A stretch of DNA of 64,000 nt from Mytilus galloprovincialis (taxonomy: Eukaryota > Mollusca > Bivalvia > Mytilida > Mytilidae), in the NCBI RefSeq assembly GCF_965363235.1, contig NC_134839.1:98723743-98787742 (forward strand), read 5' to 3'. Below are positions 23,420 through 34,375 of this stretch, in pieces. Under the pieces are notes generated by a model. It did not search any database, was not told where the DNA came from, and was given only the letters and a program-made list of their open reading frames with translations. Each line of letters opens with the position of its first letter. Position 1 is the stretch's first letter. A program made the position numbers and the translations under genes.

Positions 23420-23965
23420 TCCCAGGCGGATAACCCTGGTCTCACAACTTTTTAGAACTTTTGGTCTTCGGCGATCTTCAACTTTGTAGTTGTTATGGCT
23501 TTCAAACTTTTTACATCTGAGCATAGTTTTGTGTGAACGTAGCGCGCGTCTGGCGTATAAAAATATTTTTTTAACCTGTTACCTTTTGATGGCTATTATT
23601 CTAGTATTCGTTTGTTTCTCTGTTCTATATTTTCTGCCATGTATCTGTTTATTTATTGTAACCCTGTCGTGTAATGTTGTCATTTTAATCTTATAATCAA
23701 CACTGTCATTAAAGCGGGAGGTTTGGCATGCCACAAAACCAGGTTCAACCCACCATTTTTTTCATAAAATGCTCTGTACCAAGTCAGGGAAATGGCCATT
23801 GTTACATTATAGTTCGTTTCTGTGTGTGTTACGTTTCGGTGTTGTGTCGTAGTTCTCTTATATTTGATACGTTTCCCTAAGTTTTAGTTTGTAACCCGGA
23901 TTTGTTTCTTCTCTATCGATTTATGAATTTTGAACAGCGGTATACTACTGTTGCCTTTATTTGCA
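23420..23965 (+). repeat. Rpt-B, relative of the hammerhead repeat
   Basis: Matches 52925-53670. The first third corresponds to the hammerhead repeat: GCGCGTCTGGCGTAT is kept at about 23541-23556, but CTGATGA is lost, so no ribozyme remains. It continues with 'ggcatgccacaaaaccaggt' and ends near 'tactactgttgcctttattt'. Confidence 0.6.
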
Positions 23966-24326
23966 CTGAACAATTCAAACATTGCTATAAAATTAAAATG
24001 GAAGACATTTGATATGGGCCATTATTTGAACTGTAAAATTTCAAAACGAGACAACTTGTTTAAATCGTTGAGACATCTAATTTTGAATACACGCAAGTTC
24101 AAAATAAAGATGCAATATGACTTAACGACATATAACATAAATTGTCTTTGGTAGAACACTATATCAGATCGCCAGTTATGTAAGACAATCAAACAATTTA
24201 AAAATGTCATTACCAAACGGCAAGACGTTTTAGTCCTTAGTTTTTATATATTTTATATTTAAATTAGAAAAATAAAGCATTAACAAAGACTATTAACAGT
24301 GAATGAAATCAAATAACATTACTTAC

Positions 24327-24366
24327 ATGAACTTGTGTAGTATATAGTTAAGTGTCTAATACTGAC
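24327..24366 (-). other. SCP gene 2, exon 1 (non-coding, 5' limit estimated)
   Basis: Donor GTAAGTAA follows ..ACACAAGTTCAT, as in unit 1 (9728). A conserved GCTTAAGGCTT block lies at 24367-24377 with TATA-like TACATAAAG upstream (about 24389-24397). If correct, gene 2 spans about 7.4 kb against 2.0 kb for gene 1. Confidence 0.5.
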
Positions 24367-25429
24367 AAGCCTTAAGCGAATAAAATGTACTTTATGTATA
24401 GTGTTATGTATTAAAACAACAATCAAATCCAAGGACACGTTAAAACAGCTGGCGTGAGGGAATTTTAGGTCGAATGTCACTGACATTTGATAACTATCAA
24501 CAAAACCTATTCAAAACCTTAAAAAGCATCTTATGACTTCAAAAAGAAATCTTTAATCTAAGGTCGAGCCAACTACACAGACCGCACAGAACGCGAAATT
24601 ACAATCAATACATAAATTTTCAATGAGACTTATAATTGATCCGTGTTAACTTTCCCAAAAGATATTATTGAATGGGGAATGGTTCAACGAAGTGGAATAG
24701 TGTAAGAAATTGTTCAGTATGAAATGCAGTTTTGGTGAAACTATTGATTAATGCAACAACTTGCTTCAAATACTGCATTCTGGTCTTTTCATCTTATGTT
24801 CAATCAATTCAGATTATGGTTTATCCTACCTTCGACAACTGCATTCCGGGATAAGCTGGTGCAATTCATATACAATGGAAAAAGTCCCCAAAGCGTACGA
24901 GATGTTGGTACAGGTACTCTTTGCAAGAAATTGCACTGTACATATTCTCTTTTGGCAAGTCAAACATATCATGAATATATGCAAATTATTCTACTATTAA
25001 TCTTTTATTCGATACCAAATTTGCTTACATAGCTATCTTAGTTCAGAAGCTTTTGTTTGCAGAGGTCAAACTAATGTTTTATCTCACATCAGACATACAC
25101 CTTACTGTACTGTATAATTGGGAATAGTGTTAATGAAGTTGTAAATGTAATTTCTTTCTTTTTTTTCGCACAAACATGGTGTAAATTAAAAGGAAAAAAG
25201 CTGTAAAATTCATCACCGATTTGACTTGAATTGTCACATTTGATTTATAAAATACTACAGCGTAAATCATAATTACAAAAAAAGCTACGATATTATTTGT
25301 ATCCGATAATTATAAAACCGGAATATAAAAACAATATTTACGTCAGACACACAAATCAATGAATGTGTTTGTAGGTGGATGTTTTTTTGTGTTCTGTTGG
25401 ATTGATCCTTTTAAAATTGTTATACGATG

Positions 25430-25730
25430 ATGACTGATGTACCCATATTTTGACTATTTTATTTATTGTGTCTGTTTAGTTAACGCATCAATGTAAATAT
25501 AACGGAATTTGATGAGACTGTCATCAAAGTGAGAGGGTTAGCGCTATAAAACCAGGTTTAATCCACCATTTACTACATTTGAAAATGCCTGTACCAAGTC
25601 AGGAATATGACAGTTCTTGTCCATTCGTTTTTGATGCGTTTTGTTATTTGATTTTGCCATGTGATTATGGACTTTCCGCATTGATTTTCCTTTAAGTTCA
25701 GTATTTTTGTGATTTTACTTTTTGCTAAAA
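25430..25730 (-). repeat. Rpt-A, inverted copy
   Basis: The complement matches 22345-22600, with landmarks 'ccaggtttaatccaccattt' and 'gtaccaagtcaggaatatga'. The same orientation occurs at 54650-54950. Confidence 0.65.
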
Positions 25731-26589
25731 GCAGTTTGTTTCAATTATGTCAAATTCAGCGAGCAAAATAAAGATCGTCGATGTATTATATGCTTGCAAG
25801 TCAATAACTCATCTCATTTGAATACGCATTCATGCAACATTTAATTTGAAATGTAGTGGGGAATAATTCGTATGTTTCAGCATTGGGTTGGTTTATTAAG
25901 AATAAATGCATATCAGCATTGCAAAAGTGAAACAAAGAAGACACATGCAGAAATAACGAATTCGTTGAATATCTTGTAATAAGACGACATAAGTCGAACA
26001 AATAAGTACTGGTGACAAACCAAAATGATTGTTTATATAATGATCAATAGAAAAAAACACAGGAATTGAGCTTTTATGTCTGTCACGATCCAACACTTTG
26101 GTGCAATTTTGTACAAATTATAATTCGTTTCGTTATTACTTTTATTGGTGCTCAATAAATGTGTCCATAATGACCTTTTTATATTGTCAGCCCCCCTCCC
26201 TGACCTAATTCAACGGCATTTTAAAATACAACTACATAATGCATATTTTCTCACTAAACACAATCTATTGAAAGAGTTTACATGTTTACATTTCGTGATT
26301 GACATTATATTTTGAATTTCTATCACATTTCAACAGGTTCTGCAAACAAAAGTCTTAACTACATCTGAAGGTAAGATAGAAATATTTTCATTATTATTTT
26401 CCGTCGGGGAACGTACATTTATTTTGCAAAATTTAGATAATATTAATTTTAATTACACCATGCAAAGAATAATATCCGAAGTGTAAAATCAATTAAAAAA
26501 AATCAAGAAACTCCTCTTATTTTTCCGAACTACTGTAAACTTATATACTGGGACTTTTTGTCTTATCAATTTTTTAGTCATACTTCTCA

Positions 26590-27020
26590 CAAGGAAACTA
26601 CTAAACCAAGAGTTGAAATCATCCCTTCGTAAATTTTACGGACGCCATCACGAGTTGGTTGACCGTTATGGAATAACCGTTTCACAAATGATATCGAATA
26701 TGTTCCTTACGTCGTAACTACAATCCCCTTCCCTTTCATGAATGTGACCTACCGAATTAGACTATTTACCGGATTTGTTATCACATAAGCAACACGACGT
26801 GTGCCACATGTAGAGCAGGATCTGCTTACCCTTCCGGAGCACCTGAGATCACCCCTAGTTTTTTGGTGGGGTTCGTGTTGTTTATTCTTTAGTTTTCTAT
26901 GTTGTGTCATGTGTGCTGTTGTTTGTTTGTCTTTTTCATTTTTAGCCATGGCGTTGTCAGTTTGTTTTAGATTTATGAGTTTGACTGTCCCTTTGGTATC
27001 TTTCGTCCCTCTTTTATTAA
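26590..27020. repeat. Rpt-D, longest uninterrupted copy
   Basis: Includes an extra segment absent from 16485-16842 ('gacgccatcacgagttggtt' near 26640) that is shared with 33030-33090. It therefore shows the empty site of the insertion at 32617-33016. It has no gene content. Confidence 0.75.
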
Positions 27021-27189
27021 AAGACCATGCCAATCATATGCACCCATACAAAAGCATAATTTGTCAAACAGAAAGGAGTGGTTCCAACTACCGGAACACC
27101 TCCCCCACCCCCACCCTTGATCCTTCATAAACTGGTCCGCCGTTCCATCTATAGCTTCGCACCGTGAAGCGATAAGTGATCACAACAGT

Positions 27190-27430
27190 GGTCCACTTTA
27201 GATCCTTCACTGAACATTAAGATAAGTATCTATAATACTAAAATTACGAGGTCCAATTTGTCAGCCGTCATCACGTAAAAACGACGAATCACAGAATTCA
27301 ACTTTATATATAACTAATATAGTACAAAGGTGTAGATTAAAAATTACACCACTCCAGGCCCTTTTGTTTTCCACGTAATTAATATTGCCAATAATTAAGA
27401 AGTTCCGGGTCGAGTCCGCTACCGATACCA
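27190..27430. repeat. Rpt-G copy 1
   Basis: Similar to 28020-28260: 'gaattcaactttat', 'ataactaatatag', 'ccttttgttttcca', 'aattaatatt'. It is a dispersed non-coding repeat of unknown class. The 27430-28020 interval shows no gene. Confidence 0.5.
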
Positions 27431-28019
27431 ATAGTATATTCACCTGTTACCTATTACCTTATCTGTACGTTCCGCATCTGACAGGCGCACCACCAAACGT
27501 TGTATTCAGGATTAATATGCTATATACACGGGTCATAACCACAGGGTTGACACTACTAAATTGTCAAATTGTTACCTATTGTAGTATTTTAATCAGTAAG
27601 ACTTTCTAGGGAAAACGGTAGTATTTAATTTTCCCAGCATTAGGTTGGCCTTTTGTGTACCCAAGGCAGGTGAAGGAAGTCAAATAAGGAGCGCTGTGAT
27701 TGGATGTAAGGGTACAATATATTTTTTATTTATCTATGAATAACTGCAGTGTGTATATTTACAATATAAATTTTGAAACCTATTGAAATATTTTCTAGAG
27801 AATTATTGGAAAAGACTTGCAAAATTTTATAAATTTGGTGCAAAATGACGGTGGGCATGGATAACATAAACAAGCTCCGTTGGAAGTTGGTCATGATACT
27901 ATTTGGCTTCAATTTTTAAAACACAATAATAAAGTACTAACACAACATATAACTGTTTTATCCAGGTTTTTATCTTAAAAAGTGGTAAATTTAGAAAATG
28001 TTAATATTGTCGCCTATGG

Positions 28020-28420
28020 CAGAATAAATAGTACCGTTTCCCCTCTAAGATAACAATACGAATACTAAAAATCTGGAATAAAAATAAGGCGTATAGGTAC
28101 AGTTTTCAATTTGTTAGTGGGCATGACGTAAAACAGCAAAACAAAGAATTCAACTTTATTTATAACTTATATAGGACAATGCTGTTGATTAAAAAATACT
28201 CCATTCCAGGACCTTTTGTTTTCCAAATAATTAATATTATTGTTTCAGTTCGACGGGTTCAAACAGAAAGACTTGAAAGCAGAGAAAAACTGTGTATCTT
28301 ATAATCGGCATGACTTTATCAGATGACAATACTAATACTAAAATAAGGCTTGCGCATAGTTATATACTTTAATTCAGTCACGGACCCGTGATATCACGGG
28401 TGTGTTCTAGTATTACTGAA
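28020..28420. repeat. Rpt-G copy 2, with an 18-bp palindrome
   Basis: The second copy of the preceding repeat ends with ACCCGTGATATCACGGGT (about 28385-28402), a perfect palindrome. About 60 bases on, a 21-bp unit (AATTAATATGTGTTAACGCC and one more base) is repeated twice in tandem (about 28481-28523). Confidence 0.5.
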
Positions 28421-28833
28421 ATCTCCTGATATTCCCTTTAAGTCGATGTTTGCGCTTTCCATTATTTTCAATTAACAGGCAATTAATATGTGTTAACGCC
28501 AAATTAATATGTGTTAACGCCAAAAGTATCATCAAGAAAAAATCTACAAAAAAAAAATGAAATAAACCGTGAGTGAAGTCTTTTTTGCACTAATTGTCTT
28601 TTTAATACGACATTGATCATCAGTTTCTAAAAATAAATTGTTTGTTATGACTTTAATGTTGTTCCTTTTACAAAATTAGTGATTCAGACTCCTGGGAGCC
28701 TCTAGTTTAAAAATAGTCGTTTAATATGCAGGTTAAAACAAACAGTAAAATATTGAAAAAGAGGCTCTATTGGTTCTTAGGATAATTCTCTTGTGGTAAT
28801 AGTTGTTTCATGTTCTTCTTCTTTTTTTTTTTT

Positions 28834-28859
28834 AGAATTATCCTCTTTTATCATTTCAA
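28834..28859 (+). other. Possible 5' UTR mini-exon of SCP gene 3
   Basis: A long T tract ending TTTTTTTTAG (about 28833) is followed by about 25 nt and the donor-like CAAG|GTTAGT (about 28860). The position is like exon 2 of genes 1 and 2, but there is no sequence conservation to support it. Confidence 0.25.
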
Positions 28860-28994
28860 GGTTAGTTTACATCTGTCTTTTTTTGGGTAAACAGCTAAAT
28901 CGTTTTTGGAAATGTTCAATGGATTTCCTCTTTTACGTCTTGACATGTACTTTTCGACAAAATTTCACATAAAATACATTTATTTTTGCAGAAA

Positions 28995-29531
28995 ATGGAT
29001 TTTCTAAAGACAAAATGGTCTTATTGGTTTACTCTTCTAGATGTAAACCATGACGGTTTAATAACAAGGGACGACGTTGGTCAAACAGCCGGTGATTTCC
29101 CAGTTGAAGAGAATCTAGATGAAACGTCTGGGAAACTTGCAGCTAAGAAAATTTTACAATGGTGGGAGAAATATATTTTGAAGGGTAAAACTTCCCTAAC
29201 AAAAGAAGATTTTCTTTGTCGTCTAGAAAAAGAATATACCGACGATCAGGAGAAATTTGTCACTGAAATGAAGGCTGTCATTAAGGATGTGGCAGAAATT
29301 GTCGATGCAGATAAAACAGAATCTGTCACATTAGACAATTACATCAAAGCTTTTAAAGTATGGGGTCATGAAGATGAGGCTAAACTTCAAAAGTCTTTTG
29401 AACTTTACAAACCGACCAATGGTGCCATTCCTATTAAGCAATATGAAGCTGATTGGGTTACTTTTTATTCCAGCACTGATTCCGCCAATCCGGACCCGGT
29501 ATTGAAATCGTATGAGGCTGGATTTCTATAG
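28995..29531 (+). CDS. Sarcoplasmic calcium-binding protein-like, gene 3 (coding exon)
   Basis: A 178-aa EF-hand protein of the SCP family, soluble with no signal peptide. Site 1 (residues 16-27, DVNHDGLITRDD) is canonical; site 3 (104-115, DADKTESVTLDN) lacks glycine at loop position 6 and has Asn at 12; site 4 (YKPTNGAIPIKQ) is degenerate. The W-x3-Y-I-L-K-G block between sites 1 and 3 is shared by all four paralogues. I chose ATG 28995 because TTTTTGCAG ends at 28991 and AAAATGG follows, so an in-frame non-ATG extension would lie in the intron. The start is about five residues shorter than genes 1 and 2. AATAAA-type signals follow the stop (about 29572 and 29709). It is divergently oriented to genes 1 and 2. 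Confidence 0.85.
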   Translation: MDFLKTKWSYWFTLLDVNHDGLITRDDVGQTAGDFPVEENLDETSGKLAAKKILQWWEKYILKGKTSLTKEDFLCRLEKEYTDDQEKFVTEMKAVIKDVAEIVDADKTESVTLDNYIKAFKVWGHEDEAKLQKSFELYKPTNGAIPIKQYEADWVTFYSSTDSANPDPVLKSYEAGFL

Positions 29532-29539
29532 AACAAGCA

Positions 29540-30220
29540 AGTGAAACCAATAACAATAACGTTTTAAATTATAATAAACAATTAACTTACTTACTTACCT
29601 GAACTATTGATAAATGTATATACTAGTATGTATACCAATATAGCCCTGTCTTTGATGTTTGATGTTGATTGTTGCCTTTTAGTCATATTTGTAGTTTTCG
29701 TTCTCTTAAGAATAAACCTTTTTACTTATTCTTTTTTAAGTGTTTATCTTGTATATTTTTGTGTCAACCCGCTTTTCTGATTTTTTCCTACAGTTTCGGA
29801 AAATAATCATTACTACTGTTAATTAACCATTCTGGTGCGGAAACTAACACGTTTGATAGTTGCATAACCTTGAACTTCCATAAGTGTAAAAGTAATTTAT
29901 GATAAACAAAGTCCTCCTCTCAAACAAGGCTAGTATAGCATGTAATAAATAAAATGATTATTCTCGATTATTATCTAACATTTTATGAGGTGTATTAAGA
30001 GACATATTACGTATAGTTTCTACATTCAGTATTTGTAAAATGGCATGACGCATATAAAAATGTATATACAGCAAACGTCGGATTAGTGTACCATATTAGT
30101 TTTGAATTAATTTCCTGCTTCAAACGTACGTGTTGCTTAATACATTTTTATTCGAGTGTGACTGAGGAACAAATTTTAGTACCCTTACAATAAATTATGA
30201 ATTTGCATCAATACTGTCCT
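29540..30220. other. SCP gene 3 3' flank, no further gene seen
   Basis: Contains the likely 3' UTR (polyadenylation signals near 29572 and 29709) and then AT-rich DNA without recognised features. Confidence 0.5.
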
Positions 30221-30224
30221 GCCA

Positions 30225-30960
30225 AGACAAGTTGACAGTCCATCCTATAAGAGACCAAATGAACAGAAATAAACAACTATAGGTCACTTCGTACGGCCTT
30301 CAAAAATGAGCAAATCCCATACCGCGTAGTTAGCTATTAAAGGCACCGAAATGACAAATGTAAAGCAATTCAAAATTGGAAAACAAACGGCCTAACTTAT
30401 GTACAAAATAATGAGCGAAAACAAATATGTAACATAAACACAAACAACATCCACTGTATTCCATTACAGGCTACTGACTTAGGACAGACACATATATACA
30501 GAATGTGGCGGTGTAAAACATGTTAGTGGGAGTCAAACCCTTCCCTAATCCTGGGACAGTTGTGCATCAGAACACAAAACAACCAACGCATATTATAAGC
30601 AGCAACAAACAACAACCTCTCAATTGCAGGCTCCTTACTTGGAACCTGCACATTTAGAATGTGGCGGGGTTCAACATGTTAGTGGGCGCCCAACCCTCCT
30701 ACCAACCTGAACAGTGGTGAAACAGTATAACATAAGAACGAACTATAAAAAAAATCCGTTGAAAAAGGCTTAACTCATTGGATGGATATAAATAGAACTA
30801 CATCTAACAAAAACACAGAGTGGACGTGGCCGGGTATTAGTACATCCCAACAACCAAAGTCACCAAGAACAGATCTGAGAGTACTTGCAGTTATTTACAG
30901 CTAGTTAAAATTAAATAACAACTAATAAAAAAGTTCATGCATCTATGACTAAATCATCAA
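30225..30960 (+). repeat. Rpt-E dispersed repeat with two diverged internal sub-copies
   Basis: Landmarks are 'gtacggccttcaaaaatgag', 'caaatcccataccg', 'aggctactgacttaggacag', 'aatgtggcgg', then 'gtggacgtggccgggtatta' and 'agatctgaga'. The 'caggct..gactt' to 'tgttagtggg' part occurs twice (30465-30535 and 30625-30690), an early form of the amplification seen at 40165-41285. The complement lies at 36835-37345. Confidence 0.7.
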
Positions 30961-32280
30961 TCAGTTTACATCAAACATCCAATGGATTTAGTTTAAAGAC
31001 GTCATGAAAAGTATTCAGTTTGCGTTCAATTTACTGAAAACAAAATCAATATAAATACCAATTATTAAAACAATATTCAAAGAACGAATTACAGTTTTCA
31101 ACAGATAATCTGTAGAATAATTTTATTTTTAAGGATCGATAAGTTTACCATGATCGTTTTTCAAAATTTCCCGGAGCGGTCAACAACATGTCCGTAAATA
31201 TGAGAATGTGCTTTCCCGTTTGAAATAACTTTTCTACAGGTACAACCAAACTACGAAACCAAATATTTACATCTATATGAAAGAATTTAGTGAAGGCTAA
31301 AAGTGATTTGTGGTAACGAAATCCTGACTTAACAATTTACCATTAATACATAGGTTACGTAGACGTCACAACAGTCGCTTCCATTAGCTAAATGTTCCCT
31401 CCCACTTTCAGCGTATACGTGATGATACCTCATAACACTATTCCGCACGGACACTTGACAGCTCTTTTTTCCCCTAACCATTACAATAAAAGTTGACTGA
31501 CATATCCTACTTTTATGCACTTATACTTTTTTTTCTCTTTCAAAACAACTGCGTTTTTATCTTATTTAGAACAGCACATAGTGTATTACCAAATTTACTT
31601 AGGCAACCGATTCATTGTTTTCTTTTTTGGAAGGAGGTAAGCAATTTTTATTTTTTTTTATGTCATTTTATGAATCTTAAAATTTATCAAGCATAATTCT
31701 CTTGAAGAACTGAAAGAAGACTTATACACAATACAGACTAGATTATATTGGATGATGTTTTATTCTATATTAATGAACATTTGATGTTAATTTCTGAGTA
31801 ATCAAGTTCATAAAATGCCGAGACATTAGTTGGATATTATTAATGCTGGCAATAAATGATAACATATAAAAGTTAACGACTGGTGATTTGTGTAATTTGT
31901 TAACCATTATGAATATGTTCTTCAGTAAGTTATTTACTCGTTAAAAGTTGACTGTTTCTCCCTGACATTCCGATTTCTTTCATTGTGTGTGTAAATGATA
32001 TACAGAATAGCAAGTGTCGTGAATATCCATCAAACATAAGATACTGTCTATACCTGAATTGCACCCTCTTAAACACATTAAACGTATAACTTTTTGTCCC
32101 CTGCGAACGCACCCCTCCGTCTGTGTGTCCATTCGTCAGGTCTTGTTGGCGCTCTAACATGTACAGTTCTTACCAGAATTTTTTAAATACATCAGCTTTA
32201 TATCAACAATGTTTGGATGAGTTCCAAAATCAGTGCCTATAGATTATTTTAAACCAGATACTAGTATGCCCCTTACATAG
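30960..32280. other. Intergenic DNA between SCP gene 3 and Rpt-D
   Basis: AT-rich, with several short ORFs lacking coding features. No gene or RNA was recognised. Confidence 0.45.
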
Positions 32281-32284
32281 ATTT

Positions 32285-33090
32285 ATTATACGAAAGAGGG
32301 ACGAAAGATACCAGAGGGACAGTCAAACTCATAAATCGAAAATAAACTGACAACGCCATGGTTAAAAATGAAAAGGACAAACAGACAAACAACAGTACAC
32401 ATGACACAACATAGAAAACTAAAGAATAAACAACACGAACCCCACCAAAACAAGGGGTGATCTCAGGTGTTCCGGAAGGGTAAATAGACCCTGCTCCTCA
32501 TGTGGCACCCATCGTGTTGGTTATGATATAACAAATCTGGTAAATAGTCTAATTCGGTAGGTCACATTTATGAAAGGGAAGGGGATTGTAGTTTCGACGT
32601 TAGGAACATATCCGATATGTACCGATTATCAGGTTGTCTGCATGTTGATATCGTAAAATATCAGCTGCGAGACATAATATGAAGCTTTTTGTCGAGTAAG
32701 CGCAGCGAACAAGATCAAAAAGCCTTCATATTATGTCGAGCAGCTGATATTTTACAATATTAATATGCAGATAATCTGATAATCGATTTATCGGGCTGTA
32801 TTTGCGTCTTTTGAAAGTATTGTCTTAGTTTCACCAGCAACCGGAAGTTGACTTGATAAGTTCGGGTCAAACTTATCAACGTCGGTTCAAACATTATGAC
32901 GTCGCTGATATGTCCGGGTCAAAGTTATTAAGGCCAGGTCAACGTATTTGACGTCACAAAGCCGTGATATGGAGTTTTATTAAGAGCTGAGCAGATTGAT
33001 ATAGACAATTGGACGACCGATAACATTTGTGAAACAGTTATTCCATAACGGTCAACCAACTCGTGATGGCGTCTGTCAAATTTACGAAGA
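32285..33090. repeat. Rpt-D, inverted copy split by an insertion
   Basis: 32290-32616 is the complement of 26690-27015 and 33017-33090 continues into the complement of 26630-26690, so about 0.4 kb was inserted between. Confidence 0.75.
32617..33016. mobile_element. Foldback insertion inside Rpt-D
   Basis: About 400 bp present here but absent from Rpt-D at 26590-27020. CCGATA occurs at both junctions (about 32612 and 33016), consistent with a 6-bp target duplication. It contains a 68-bp inverted repeat: arm 1 is 32624-32691, the loop about 24 nt, arm 2 32716-32784. Most arm differences are G-to-A type that would still pair as G-U in RNA. There is no ORF and the family is unknown. Confidence 0.7.
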
Positions 33091-33575
33091 AAATTGCATC
33101 GTTAGCACTCCCACGTTTACAATTCTAGACCGATTTTTGGAGTTGTATCATATGTTTTTATCAGCAATGTCTTCGACACTTCTAAAAATAAGTGCTGATC
33201 AAATATTTTGAAATTGTGATGCCCTAGGAAAAATTAATTATAACGGAAATTACATTGCATTTGCCCTGAAGCCTTCATTTCTCTGAACAAAAGTGTTATT
33301 GCCCTTGGATAGTATAATATGTGCAACGCGGGAGACATCTGAACTCTGTTCTTGTATTGTCATTGATCGACTAGTTGGTTCTTTCACAGAAAAACATGTA
33401 TTTTCTAATGGCTTAAGTGTTTCAATGTATCGTCATCGACATGTAGGCTGATGACTATATTCTTACTTCCATGATTTCTAGACACTTTTACAGATTTACA
33501 GACCCATTCTTCATGTAATTGGGATACGTAAGAAATGTATTGATGGTAATGGTTTATTCATTTTAGGATTAAACA

Positions 33576-34121
33576 ATGGAGTTTTTAAAATACAAATGGT
33601 CTATTTGGTTCACAATTCTAGACGTCAACCAAGACAGTTTCATAACGCATGCAGATGTGGAACAAATGATCAAAAACTTCCCAATAGTAGAAGGTCTTTC
33701 AGAAGAGGATGCCAAATTAGCCTGTGATAATATCGAAAAATGGTGGACTTTTTATATATTGAAAGGCAGGGAAATTCTTACAGAAGAAGAACTAATCAAA
33801 GATTTTGAATATGAATACACATTGAACAAAAATGCTTTCATTGACAAAATGAAAAATTGTCAAGAAGAAGTTCTAAAAATTCTAGATACCGACAAAACTA
33901 ATTCAATATCGGTAGATAATTATGTGAAAGGGTTCAAGGCATTAGGTCATGATAATGAAGAACTTCTCCGAAAATCCTTCAAACTTTATAAATCGGCTAA
34001 CCACTCTATTCCAATCAAAGAATTTATCAACGTTTGGCTTTTCTTTCTGACTAATGATGACCCGACAAAGCCAGACACAGTGATGGACACCATTGAAGCT
34101 GGACTAATGGAATGTATGTGA
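33576..34121 (+). CDS. Sarcoplasmic calcium-binding protein-like, gene 4 (coding exon)
   Basis: A 181-aa EF-hand protein of the SCP family. Site 1 (residues 16-27, DVNQDSFITHAD) has Ser in place of the usual loop glycine; site 3 (104-115, DTDKTNSISVDN) has the family pattern without glycine and with Asn at 12; site 4 (YKSANHSIPIKE) is degenerate. Ca2+ affinity may be lower than in genes 1-3. The exon begins after CATTTTAG at 33566; ATG 33576 is the first ATG in it. The C-terminus ends with two extra residues after the conserved 'EAGLMEC'-type tail. AATAAA occurs at about 34243. It lies in the same orientation as gene 3, about 4 kb downstream. Upstream exons were not found. Confidence 0.85.
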   Translation: MEFLKYKWSIWFTILDVNQDSFITHADVEQMIKNFPIVEGLSEEDAKLACDNIEKWWTFYILKGREILTEEELIKDFEYEYTLNKNAFIDKMKNCQEEVLKILDTDKTNSISVDNYVKGFKALGHDNEELLRKSFKLYKSANHSIPIKEFINVWLFFLTNDDPTKPDTVMDTIEAGLMECM

Positions 34122-34284
34122 CAATGACCTCAGATATTCACATGTTTGAACACTATGCTATGCTATAAACCGAAAATCAAATCAGAGTGATTATATAAAC
34201 ATTCATCGATAGTATATGAGTTGCGCTTAAGAATGGGAGTAACTGAATAAACAATAAAAACCGAACTTAGTTTCGTTGTATTGA

Positions 34285-34375
34285 CCTGCATATCTTTCAT
34301 TTTTAGCTATCGCGTTGTCAGTTTCGATTTATGAGTTTGAATGTCCCTCTGGTATCTTTCGTCTCTCTTTTACAG
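34285..34375. repeat. Rpt-D fragment
   Basis: 'catttttagctatcgcgttg' through 'ggtatctttcgtctctcttt' matches the end of Rpt-D, just downstream of SCP gene 4. Confidence 0.6.

Larger units (their letters stand above)
14660..26580. repeat. Segmental tandem duplication, unit 2 (contains SCP gene 2)
   Basis: This is the counterpart of 5370-14300 in the same order and orientation. It is longer because of an Rpt-D copy (16485-16840), repeats in the enlarged intron (17475-20265), and the elements at 20755-21480, 21798-22062, 22325-23110 and 23420-23965. The interval 14860-15860 shows no recognisable gene. Confidence 0.75.

Noticed and set aside
23516..23560. Hammerhead ribozyme in Rpt-B
   Set aside because: The CTGATGA core is missing, so only the flank and the GCGCGTCTGGCGT word survive.
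28986..28994. Upstream TTG-initiated extension of SCP gene 3
   Set aside because: It overlaps the TTTTTGCAG splice acceptor; ATG 28995 aligns with the other SCPs.
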